Below, piece after piece: positions 1 through 6,313 of a stretch of DNA of 10,482 nt; the stretch's first letter is position 1; each line of letters opens with the position of its first letter. The notes under the pieces are model-generated. The model was not told the origin of the DNA, searched no databases, and was given only the letters and a program-made list of their open reading frames with translations. The DNA comes from Candidatus Bathyarchaeota archaeon (GTDB lineage Archaea; Thermoproteota; Bathyarchaeia; TCS64): NCBI GenBank assembly GCA_030669135.1, contig DAOVEE010000050.1:1-10482 (forward strand), written 5' to 3'. A program made the translations under genes and the position numbers.

Positions 1-631
1 CGTCTTGACACTGCAGAACGGCCTCGGGAACCTCGAAGCCATCACCGAAGTGGTCGGCGCAGGCAGGGCCCTCGGGGGCACGACCTCCCACGGCTCAACG
101 CTGGTGGGGCCCGGTGAGATACGTCACGCCGGCGTAGGCCCCACCGTGATAGGGGTGCTTGACAGGGGCTCCCGGAGCATGGCGGAGAAGATAGCCGAAA
201 CGTTCAACGATGCCGGCCTCCAGACCCGGGTCAGCGGCGACGTGAGAAGCGACATCTGGGGCAAGGTGCTCGTGAACCTCGGCATCAACGCGTTAACGGC
301 CCTCACAGGCCTACGGAACGGCCAGCTCCTCGCCGTGCCGGAGCTAAGACGCCTCATACGCCTCGCGGTGGAGGAGGGCATCAGGGTGGCCGAGGCCGAC
401 GGCGTCGACTTGAGCATAATTGACCACGTCGCCCATGTTTATGAGGTGGCCGAGGCGACGGGAGCCAACCGCTCCTCGATGTTGCAGGACGTGGATAGGG
501 GGCGAAGGACCGAGATAGACGCCCTCAACGGCGCGGTCGTGGGACTCGGGGAGAAACTGGGGGTGGAAACCCCCGTGAACCGGGCTTTGACCGCCTTGGT
601 CAAGGGGCTGGAGCACGGGGCTAGTCTCTGA
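1..631 (+). CDS. panE: Ketopantoate reductase (PanE/ApbA family), 5'-truncated by window edge
   Basis: Probable 2-dehydropantoate 2-reductase, which reduces ketopantoate to pantoate with NADPH in the cytoplasmic route to CoA. The first base is the end of a codon; the frame is open from position 2 and begins VLTLQNGLGN, the family segment that follows the Rossmann domain, so the NADPH-binding N-terminus lies outside the window and the TTG at 5 is not the real start. About 209 residues remain. The catalytic lysine of the family is visible in IWGKVLVNLGINALTAL (Lys codon 263-265). The substrate-binding glutamate is in SSMLQDVDRGRRTEID (Glu codon 512-514). The ApbA C-terminal helical domain fills the rest. 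The TGA at 629-631 lies inside the 3' end of the convergent M81 gene, an 11-bp tail-to-tail overlap. The family also contains reductases of other 2-keto acids, so a role in the neighbouring catabolic module cannot be excluded. Confidence 0.88.
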   Translation, partial: VLTLQNGLGNLEAITEVVGAGRALGGTTSHGSTLVGPGEIRHAGVGPTVIGVLDRGSRSMAEKIAETFNDAGLQTRVSGDVRSDIWGKVLVNLGINALTALTGLRNGQLLAVPELRRLIRLAVEEGIRVAEADGVDLSIIDHVAHVYEVAEATGANRSSMLQDVDRGRRTEIDALNGAVVGLGEKLGVETPVNRALTALVKGLEHGASL

Positions 632-2105
632 GGTTGACCGGGTAGACGCCGTCTGGGACGTTCATGTACTGGAAGACGCTGAGGTCGGCGGGGCACTGGC
701 CGGGGGCGTCGATTATGATGATCTCCTCCCCGATAGCCTCGTAGACCGCCCTGAAGTGGGTCTTACTCTTGCTGACGATGATGTCGAAGTCCTCCGGCCT
801 GTACCCGAACTGCTTGATGGGGTCGTCGTCGATGAGGCTCGACATGCGGCTTATCACCTGGAGCCAGACGCCGCCCACCTGCAATATGCCGGTGGGGCCG
901 AGGTTTGTCTCCTGGTTAATCCTCATGGGCCCCGTGCCTATGTACTTGCCCTCGCCGGCCCAGAGCACCTCGCCCTTGACCCTTACCTTGCCTCCGTCCC
1001 TCCAGCCTGTGGTGGCCCCCACCTCAAGCTCAACCGTTTCTCCGACTCCAGCCTCCACGATCTTCTTCGCCGCGTCTGGGTCGTGGAGCATTGGGAACGC
1101 CGTCCTCTGGGCGCCCTGCCTGAGTAGCTCTCTGAGGACGTAGGTGGTGTCGTTGCTTCTGTCGGCGTGGTCCAGTATCACCATTGGTTTCTCGGCTTTC
1201 TTCGCCTTCTCCATGGCGAGCCTGACGCCTTCCTCGACGCCGTGGAGGGCGGCCTCGCTTCTACCGGTCAGCTCCTTCCTCCTGCTCCACGCCAGCTCGC
1301 AGAGATCGTCTACGATCTCCTGGGCAAGCTCCGGGTCGTCGTCCGTCACAGCTACCATGCCCATGCCGAGGGGGCGCACGTCGCTCCACGCGAACCCGAA
1401 GAGGGCGGACACGTCCACGACGCCCGGCTTCCTCTCCCACCGGTGGACCCTGTCGATTATGTCCTTGCCGGGGGAGACCGTGGTGGCGCTGAAGACGGAT
1501 GGCACGACGATCCCCGGCTTCTTGAGGGCCACGGTGGGCTTGATCTCGCCCCTGAGGGTTCTCATCATGGCGTCGGCGGCACGCATCCCGGTGTTCTTCA
1601 TGTCCACGTGGGGGCTGCTCTGGTACCCGAACACCGCCGTAGCCTCCCTCAGTATCGCCTGGTCCTTGTTGGCGTGGAGGTCGAACGTCACCATCAGGGG
1701 CATGTCGTAGCCGACTATCTCACGGACCTCGCGGACGGCGTCCGTCTCCGGGTCCTGCCTGCTCTCGGTCGCCATGGCGCCGTGCAGAGACAGAAGCACG
1801 CCGTCGACCTCGTCCTTCATCTCGTCGAAGCCGCGTCTCATCTCCCCCACGTAGAAGTCGTAGACCTCGTCCGCCACCGTCTCGGTGGCCCCGCCGTACG
1901 CGCCGCAGACGGGCAGCAGCTCCGCGTCCTCGCGTTCGCAGACCTCGATGAAGCCCCCGACGCAGCTGTTGGTGCCCCTCGCCTTCTCCAGCAGCTCCGC
2001 CCCGTGGTAGGAGGTCCTCTCGAAGTCCTCCCGAGTCGTGAGCCCAGGCCAGAAGGTTATGGTCTCGTGGCTGAACCCCGCGACCCCGAGCTTGTGCTTG
2101 CTCAT
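621..2105 (-). CDS. M81 family metallopeptidase (microcystinase C / MlrC-like)
   Basis: A 494-residue protein with both halves of the MlrC/DUF1485 family, zinc-dependent enzymes known from hydrolysis of linearised microcystin; most members have no known substrate. The N-terminal half (about residues 5-300) has GFSHETITF (11-19), LSLHGAMATE (105-114), FDLHAN (141-146) and YQSSPHVDMKNTG (161-173). His13/Glu14, Asp142/His144 and His166/Asp168 are the candidate metal ligands. The C-terminal half (about 307-490) ends with SKSKTHFRAVYEAIGEEI (445-462), a typical MlrC_C segment. The usual glycine-rich DNPGGG-type motif at the start of that half is replaced by DHADRSNDTTYVL (312-324). The ATG at 2105 follows a strong SD, GGGAGGTGA, whose last three bases are the stop of the upstream CoA-transferase B gene. 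It is the third gene of a tightly coupled trio, so its substrate is probably linked to a CoA-dependent acid pathway (inference). No signal peptide is visible, so it is likely cytoplasmic. Confidence 0.9.
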   Translation of the reverse strand: MSKHKLGVAGFSHETITFWPGLTTREDFERTSYHGAELLEKARGTNSCVGGFIEVCEREDAELLPVCGAYGGATETVADEVYDFYVGEMRRGFDEMKDEVDGVLLSLHGAMATESRQDPETDAVREVREIVGYDMPLMVTFDLHANKDQAILREATAVFGYQSSPHVDMKNTGMRAADAMMRTLRGEIKPTVALKKPGIVVPSVFSATTVSPGKDIIDRVHRWERKPGVVDVSALFGFAWSDVRPLGMGMVAVTDDDPELAQEIVDDLCELAWSRRKELTGRSEAALHGVEEGVRLAMEKAKKAEKPMVILDHADRSNDTTYVLRELLRQGAQRTAFPMLHDPDAAKKIVEAGVGETVELEVGATTGWRDGGKVRVKGEVLWAGEGKYIGTGPMRINQETNLGPTGILQVGGVWLQVISRMSSLIDDDPIKQFGYRPEDFDIIVSKSKTHFRAVYEAIGEEIIIIDAPGQCPADLSVFQYMNVPDGVYPVNLRD

Positions 2106-2109
2106 CTCG

Positions 2110-2118
2110 TCACCTCCC
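2110..2118 (-). promoter_or_regulatory. Shine-Dalgarno of the M81 gene, fused to the upstream stop codon
   Basis: On the minus strand this reads GGGAGGTGA. The GGAGG core ends 7 nt before the ATG at 2105, and the terminal TGA is the stop codon of the CoA-transferase B gene. Ribosomes terminating on the B subunit would sit on this SD, so translational coupling is likely (inference). Confidence 0.75.
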
Positions 2119-2874
2119 GATCACGATCCCCGCGGGGTCGATCTCCTCGCGGAGAAGCCTCAGCTCCTCCGGCGTCGGCTCATCCGTCACCGCGATCTCG
2201 CCTTGCATGTGCAGCTTGAAGCTTGTGTTCTCCTGGACCTGCTCCCGTGTCACCCCCGGGTGAACGGAGAGGAGCCTCATCTCCTTGGTCTCCTCGTCGA
2301 AGCCCATCACCCCGAGCTGGGTGATGACCCGGTGGGGCCCCGTGCCTGCGGGTAACCCTGCCTCCTCTCTAGCCCCGGGGCCCGTGAGGTACCCCGGCGT
2401 GGTGAGGAAGTCCAGCTTGTTCATGAAGCGCAGCTTGTCGTGGCGCATCAGTATGATTGTCCGTGTGCAGAGGCTGCCCACGTCGTTGGCGCCTCCGCTC
2501 CCCGGGAGCCTGACCTTGGGGCTGCCGTGTTCACCGATGACTGTGGTGTTGAGGTTGCCATACCTGTCGATCTGTGCTGCGCCGAGGAACCCGTAGTCCA
2601 CGAGGCCTTGCTGTGCCATCCCCATGACGTAGTCCATGCTCGCCGCCATGACACTCTTATAGAAGGTGCGGCTGTCGCCTACGCTGATAGGAATCGTCGG
2701 CAGCTTGGGGCCCAGCCCGCCCGCCTCGAACACTATGAGCAGCTCCGGGGCGTGGAGCCTCTGCGCGAGCATGGTGGCGATTATGGGCAGCCCGGTTCCC
2801 ACGAAGACGGACTTCCCGTCCTCCAGGACCCTGCTGGCTACGCATGCCATGAGCTCGGTGGCGTTGTACTCCAA
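2110..2874 (-). CDS. CoA-transferase family I, subunit B (glutaconate CoA-transferase-like)
   Basis: Beta subunit of a heteromeric type I CoA-transferase, which moves CoA between carboxylic acids through a glutamyl-CoA intermediate. I prefer the TTG start at 2874. It lies 2 nt after the stop of the subunit A gene, has GGAGGGG 6 nt upstream, and gives the family-like N-terminus MEYNATELMACVA. An in-frame GTG at 2895 would add seven residues and overlap subunit A by 19 bp, but its nearest SD is about 14 nt away. Seen in the sequence (numbered from that GTG): a glycine-rich FVGTGLP segment (31-37), LLIVFEAGGLGP (52-63) with Glu57 as the candidate catalytic glutamate, AQIDRYGNLN (107-116) and LPGSGGAND (130-138), all typical of GctB-like subunits. 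Retention of Glu57 favours a true transferase over the hydrolase-like IpdB type. The substrate is unknown; its partner is certainly the adjacent subunit A. Confidence 0.9.
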   Translation of the reverse strand: MEYNATELMACVASRVLEDGKSVFVGTGLPIIATMLAQRLHAPELLIVFEAGGLGPKLPTIPISVGDSRTFYKSVMAASMDYVMGMAQQGLVDYGFLGAAQIDRYGNLNTTVIGEHGSPKVRLPGSGGANDVGSLCTRTIILMRHDKLRFMNKLDFLTTPGYLTGPGAREEAGLPAGTGPHRVITQLGVMGFDEETKEMRLLSVHPGVTREQVQENTSFKLHMQGEIAVTDEPTPEELRLLREEIDPAGIVIGR

Positions 2875-2876
2875 CG

Positions 2877-3893
2877 CTAGCCCCTCCTCGCCCACGGCGC
2901 GTCTAGAGGCACCTCCAGGTGCTCCAGCCTCCGGAGGTACTCCATCTTCTCGTCTCCGCCCACCAGCTCAATGTACTCGCTGAACTCCTTCACGCCGCGG
3001 ACGTACCTGTCAAGGTACTCCTCGACGCCCTCGTCGCTGCGGCTGAGCCTGAGCCACTCCGCCATGTGCTCCTCGTCGCTGTAGTAGAGCCCAGGCATGT
3101 TCCCCGGGTGGCTCCCGTAGGGCACCTCCACGACGGCGTCCACCGAGACGTGGGGGATCACCGTCCTGTCTGGGTGGGCGCGCACCTCCTCCTCTTCTAT
3201 CAGCTTCTCCGTGGTGACTATGAGGCGCTTCGCGGCCCGCGCCAGGTCAACGTCCTCGATGGTCGTGCCGTCTATCTGGCAGTTACCGTACCTGTCGCAG
3301 CGGTGCACATGGATGAACACGAAGTCAGGGTAGCAGGCCGGGATAAGCGTGATGGGCAGCCCGGTCCACGGGTCCTCCGCCACCTTGGACGAGCTGTACC
3401 GCAGCGTGTCGGTGCCCAGCATCACCCTCGCGGGCATCCACGGCAGCCCCATGGCCGCAGCCTTAAATCTCCACTGGAACCCTGCGTTGCTGATCTCGCC
3501 CACGACCTTTACCTGCCCCGACTCGACGCGCCTACGGCCCGCAGGAGACAGCCCCCTGAGCTCGTGGCCGAACGCATAGGCGCACTCCACACGGTCCACG
3601 AGCCTCGAAGCCACCAGCACATCCACGTCGTGGACACCTGTCTTAGCGGCCATGCACAGACCCTTCCTGCCCTGCCTGATCATCTCGTAGATGCCGGCCA
3701 TGCTGAACCTGATGTGCCCGAAGCCGCCCATGGCGAAGTAGTCTCCGTCACGGGTGAACCTGGCCACGGCCTCGGACATGTTCATCCGTTTATCAACTAG
3801 TCCCCTGGGCTTGTTCTCCATCATCCAGCGGCGGGCATCGTCGGGGTGCATCCAGCCATACAGCTCCCCGCGGCCCTCCTCAAGAACCCTCAT
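2877..3893 (-). CDS. CoA-transferase family I, subunit A (glutaconate CoA-transferase-like)
   Basis: Alpha subunit of the heteromeric CoA-transferase, 338 residues. Recognisable features are the lead-in LVDKRMNMSEAVARF (32-46), the glycine-rich GDYFAMGGFGHIRF (50-63), and ELRGLSPAGRRRVESG (111-126). Further in come RFKAAAMGLPWMPARVMLGTD and FIHVHRCDRYGNCQIDG (both family-typical), then VTTEKLIEEEEV and a VPYGSHPGNMPGLYYSDEEH segment near the C-terminus. The long N-terminal lead-in and these motifs match the widespread prokaryotic GctA/IpdA-like subunits found beside a matching B subunit. The ATG at 3893 lacks a convincing SD (only AGGAAG abutting it) but has a TATA-like TTATAC about 28 bp upstream, so it may be read from a leaderless message. 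It is the first gene of the A-B-M81 trio. The substrate could be glutaconate-like, a 3-keto acid or another short acid; the sequence does not decide. Confidence 0.9.
   Translation of the reverse strand: MRVLEEGRGELYGWMHPDDARRWMMENKPRGLVDKRMNMSEAVARFTRDGDYFAMGGFGHIRFSMAGIYEMIRQGRKGLCMAAKTGVHDVDVLVASRLVDRVECAYAFGHELRGLSPAGRRRVESGQVKVVGEISNAGFQWRFKAAAMGLPWMPARVMLGTDTLRYSSSKVAEDPWTGLPITLIPACYPDFVFIHVHRCDRYGNCQIDGTTIEDVDLARAAKRLIVTTEKLIEEEEVRAHPDRTVIPHVSVDAVVEVPYGSHPGNMPGLYYSDEEHMAEWLRLSRSDEGVEEYLDRYVRGVKEFSEYIELVGGDEKMEYLRRLEHLEVPLDAPWARRG
2881..2887 (-). promoter_or_regulatory. Shine-Dalgarno favouring the TTG start of CoA-transferase subunit B
   Basis: Minus strand GGAGGGG, lying within the last codons of subunit A and followed by 6 nt before the TTG at 2874. 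The same core-to-TTG spacing is seen for the methionyl-tRNA synthetase gene, which supports the TTG start over the GTG at 2895. Confidence 0.6.
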
Positions 3894-3914
3894 ACTTCCT
3901 AGTTATGCTGGATG

Positions 3915-3933
3915 CTCGTATAACGTTAACGAG
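3915..3933 (-). promoter_or_regulatory. Candidate promoter with operator-like inverted repeat upstream of the CoA-transferase trio
   Basis: On the minus strand this stretch contains TTATAC, about 28 bp before the ATG at 3893, suiting an archaeal TATA box for a leaderless transcript. The same 19 bp has 5-bp inverted arms (CTCGT at 3915-3919, ACGAG at 3929-3933) around an 8-bp perfect palindrome, TAACGTTA (3921-3928). A repressor bound there would block TBP. Seen: the sequences and symmetry. Inferred: promoter and operator function. Confidence 0.4.
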
Positions 3934-3943
3934 GGAAAAAGGG
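3934..3943 (-). terminator. Possible short T-run terminator after the dehydrogenase gene
   Basis: Immediately after the TGA (3944-3946) of the dehydrogenase the minus strand reads CCCTTTTTCC. Archaeal RNA polymerase can stop at T-runs without a hairpin, but five Ts is short, so read-through into the CoA-transferase trio remains possible. Confidence 0.25.
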
Positions 3944-4912
3944 TCAGTGGGTCTCGCTGCCTTTGCTCCACAGTAGCTTGTTCAGCGACAGCAGGTATTC
4001 GTCGCGCCACGACTCCAGCTCCTCGAGGCTCTTGTCTCCCACCATCTCGTCGACGCCGTCTATCGCCTTCTGTACGACGGTCTCAGGTGTCTCGGTCCAC
4101 GTCGCCATGGTCTTGAGCCACTTGGACTTGCTTTCGCCGATGTGCCTCATCAGGTACTCTATGCCGCCCTTGCCGCCCCCCAGGTGGTAGACCATGTAGG
4201 GGCCCATGATGGCCCAACGGATGCCCGGGCCCGCCCTTATTGCCTTGTCCACGTCCTCGACGCTGGCGACTCCCTGGTCCACGAGGTCCAGCGCCTCCCT
4301 CCAAAGCGCCACCGAGACCCTGTTGGCGATGAACCCCGGCACCTCCTTCTTGAGCACAACCGGCACCCTCCCCATGTCCTCCATCACCCTGTAGGCGAGG
4401 TCCACGGTCTCCTTGCTGGTCTTCTCCCCGGGGCTCAGCTCCACAAGGGGCACAAGGTGCACCGGGTTCCACGGGTGAGCCACTATAGCCCTCTCAGGGT
4501 GACGCTCCATGTCCCGGGCGATCTCCGTCATCATCAGCCCGGAGGTGCTGCTTGTGAACACCACGTTCGCCGGGGCAAGCTTGTCCATCTCCGCGTAAAG
4601 CGGACACTTTACTTCCAGGCTCTCGTACACGGACTCCACAACGAAATCTGCGCCCTTCAGCGCCTCCTCTAGGCTCGTGGTGGTCGACAGCCGTCTCTTC
4701 GCCGCCTCGCCGTCCTCCCCCAATCCGGCGTCCACAAGAGTGTCTATGTGGTGGGATACCCTGCCCTTCGCCTCCTCCAGCTTCTCGTTTGTCAGGTCCT
4801 GCATTACAACATCGTAGCCGTGTAACGCGAACAGCGTGGCCCAGCCCTGCCCCACGAGGCCGCTGCCCACGCATGCAACACGTTTGATTCCCTCGATCAA
4901 TGCTATCAACAT
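3944..4912 (-). CDS. 3-hydroxyacyl-CoA dehydrogenase family protein (lambda-crystallin/carnitine dehydrogenase type)
   Basis: NAD-dependent L-3-hydroxyacid dehydrogenase of the HAD superfamily, about 322 residues from the ATG at 4912. The Rossmann fold opens with VACVGSGLVGQGWA, giving the GxGxxG motif at residues 16-21. The catalytic His-Glu pair is in VAHPWNPVHLVPLVEL (His146, Glu158 in this numbering), and FIANRV carries the conserved Asn. The C-terminal domain contains GPGIRWAIMGPY and YHLGGGKGGIEYLM, characteristic of the single-domain lambda-crystallin, L-gulonate dehydrogenase and carnitine dehydrogenase branch rather than the fatty-acid oxidation fusion. The substrate may therefore be a free 3-hydroxy acid rather than an acyl-CoA. 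The start is uncertain: in-frame ATGs at 4969, 4936 and 4912 and a TTG at 4900 exist, none with a good SD. The 4969 start would run into the divergent aminotransferase gene, and family length fits 4912 or 4900. It is divergent from the aminotransferase and upstream of the CoA-transferase trio on the same strand. Confidence 0.88.
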   Translation of the reverse strand: MLIALIEGIKRVACVGSGLVGQGWATLFALHGYDVVMQDLTNEKLEEAKGRVSHHIDTLVDAGLGEDGEAAKRRLSTTTSLEEALKGADFVVESVYESLEVKCPLYAEMDKLAPANVVFTSSTSGLMMTEIARDMERHPERAIVAHPWNPVHLVPLVELSPGEKTSKETVDLAYRVMEDMGRVPVVLKKEVPGFIANRVSVALWREALDLVDQGVASVEDVDKAIRAGPGIRWAIMGPYMVYHLGGGKGGIEYLMRHIGESKSKWLKTMATWTETPETVVQKAIDGVDEMVGDKSLEELESWRDEYLLSLNKLLWSKGSETH

Positions 4913-4984
4913 GAAACATGCTGCAAGGTTTTTCATTCTTCCGCCGTCGAAGCCGTTAAGTTGGCTCAACCCGGAGTCGTATCT
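4913..4984. promoter_or_regulatory. Divergent promoter region between dehydrogenase and aminotransferase
   Basis: This 72-bp gap must hold the promoters for both directions. The only TATA-like element I see is CTTAAC on the minus strand (4951-4957), resembling the CTTAAT/CTTAAA elements ahead of the MetRS and DUF6754 genes. It would place a dehydrogenase transcript start near 4930. For the aminotransferase, CGGAG just upstream of the ATG at 4985 is a plausible SD (GGAG at 4973-4976, 8-nt spacing). No clear plus-strand TATA box was found. Shared control of the two genes is an inference. Confidence 0.35.
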
Positions 4985-6304
4985 ATGCCTGGACTACACG
5001 TCTTCTCCAGAGGCTCCACGCACCTCATCGACATGGTGCGGGGCGAGGGTATCTATCTCTGGGACAAGGATGGCCGCCGGTACATCGACGGCAGCGCCGG
5101 CCCAATCTGCGTCAACATAGGCCACGGCGTCAAGGAGATAGCCGACGCCGTCGCGGCTCAGATGGAGCAGGTGAGCTTTGTCCACAGCAGCCACTTCATC
5201 ACCCAGAGCGTCATCGACTGCGCGGAGAAGCTCGCCTCGTTCGCGCCCGAGGGCCTAGACCACGTCTACTTCTGCAGCGGCGGAAGCGAGGCCACAGAGG
5301 CCGCCGCCAAGATGGCTCGCCAGTACTGGCTGCTGAGAGGCGAGCCGAAGCGCAGCAAGATCGTCGCCCGTTGGCAGAGCTACCACGGCAACACGCTTGG
5401 CGCCCTCAGCATGTCGGGGAACATAGCGCGGCGCCGACGCTACGTGCCGCTTCTCCTAGATTTCCCCCACATCCCGCCGGCGTACTGTTACCGGTGCTGG
5501 TTCGGTAAGACCTGCGATACCTGCGATCTTGAATGCGCCCGTGCACTTGACACCCAGATAAGGGCGACGGGCCCCGAGTACGTCTCCGCGTTCATCGCTG
5601 AGCCCGTGGTCGGCGCCACGCTGGGCACGGTCCCAGCGGCGCCTGGCTACTTCCAGCTGATCCGCGAGATATGCGACGAGCATGACGTCCTCTTCATCGC
5701 CGACGAGGTCATGACGGGGCTCGGGAGGACCGGGAAGAAGTGGGGCCTCGACCATTGGGACACGGTGCCCGATATCATAGCCACCGCCAAGGGCCTCGCG
5801 GGCGGCTACCTGCCCTTGGGAGCCACCATCGCCAGCGACAAGGTGTACGACGTCTTCGGTGAGCCCTTCGCCCACGGCCACACCTACGGCAGCCACCCCG
5901 TTGGGTGCGCCGCCGGGGCCGCGGTCATGGACTACGTCGTGAAGCATAGGCTTGTAGAGAGATCGGCGGAGCTGGGAGAGTACTTCCACGGGAAGCTCAA
6001 GGCGCTCTACGACCACCCGTCCGTCGGAGACGTACGCGGCATGGGTATCTTCGCGGGCGTCGAGTTCGTCAAAAACAAGGAGACCAAGGAGCCGTTCCCG
6101 CCTGAGCTCAGGTACTATAACAGGGTGGTCGACAAGTGCTTCGAGAATGGACTGCTCGTCTACCCCGGGGTAGGCACGGTGGACGGGGTCAGGGGTGACC
6201 ACATTCAGGTGGCGCCGCCCCTGGTGGTAAACAAGGAGGAGATCGACGAGATAGTGGAGCTCCTGGACAGGTCCATCGGAGAGGTAGAGGCGGAGGTCCT
6301 ATAG
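4985..6304 (+). CDS. Class III pyridoxal-phosphate aminotransferase
   Basis: PLP-dependent aminotransferase of fold type I, subgroup III (omega-amino acid/beta-alanine/GABA-type), 439 residues from the ATG at 4985. That start has GGAG 8 nt upstream; a TTG at 4961 would add eight poorly conserved residues. PLP-site motifs numbered from the ATG: phosphate-binding FCSGGSEATEAA (96-107), FIAEPVVGATLGTVP (203-217), the pyridine-N-binding Asp240 in FIADEVMTGLGRTG, and Schiff-base Lys269 in ATAKGLAGGYLPLGA. HTYGSHPVGCAAGAA follows further on, as is usual for the family. A cysteine-rich insert at about 168-184 (CYRCWFGKTCDTCDLEC) has five cysteines. The enzyme likely moves an amino group from a terminal or beta-amine to pyruvate or 2-oxoglutarate, giving an aldehyde or keto acid. 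Its divergent dehydrogenase and the CoA-transferase cluster fit a shared catabolic pathway (inference). It ends 9 bp before the convergent MetRS gene. Confidence 0.93.
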   Translation: MPGLHVFSRGSTHLIDMVRGEGIYLWDKDGRRYIDGSAGPICVNIGHGVKEIADAVAAQMEQVSFVHSSHFITQSVIDCAEKLASFAPEGLDHVYFCSGGSEATEAAAKMARQYWLLRGEPKRSKIVARWQSYHGNTLGALSMSGNIARRRRYVPLLLDFPHIPPAYCYRCWFGKTCDTCDLECARALDTQIRATGPEYVSAFIAEPVVGATLGTVPAAPGYFQLIREICDEHDVLFIADEVMTGLGRTGKKWGLDHWDTVPDIIATAKGLAGGYLPLGATIASDKVYDVFGEPFAHGHTYGSHPVGCAAGAAVMDYVVKHRLVERSAELGEYFHGKLKALYDHPSVGDVRGMGIFAGVEFVKNKETKEPFPPELRYYNRVVDKCFENGLLVYPGVGTVDGVRGDHIQVAPPLVVNKEEIDEIVELLDRSIGEVEAEVL

Positions 6305-6313
6305 CTTAAGCGG

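Noticed and set aside
1167..2219. Long plus-strand open frame (350 codons) opposite the M81 gene
   Set aside because: It is rich in H, P, R, V and A in the manner of antisense frames in G+C-rich DNA, has no recognisable motif, and the opposite strand encodes a clear M81 protein with its own SD.
2919..3800. Plus-strand open frame (293 codons) opposite CoA-transferase subunit A
   Set aside because: Low-complexity composition without motifs; the opposite strand is a convincing GctA-like protein.
2110..3893. Possible identity of the CoA-transferase pair with the steroid-ring hydrolase IpdAB
   Set aside because: Subunit B keeps a glutamate in the FEAGG position expected of a true transferase, and no steroid-degradation genes are near.
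4913..4969. Longer N-terminus for the dehydrogenase from the ATG at 4969
   Set aside because: It adds 19 residues before a family-normal start, lacks an SD, and would consume the whole divergent promoter region.
5456..6202. Minus-strand open frame opposite the aminotransferase
   Set aside because: Antisense shadow; the plus strand contains all PLP-site motifs.
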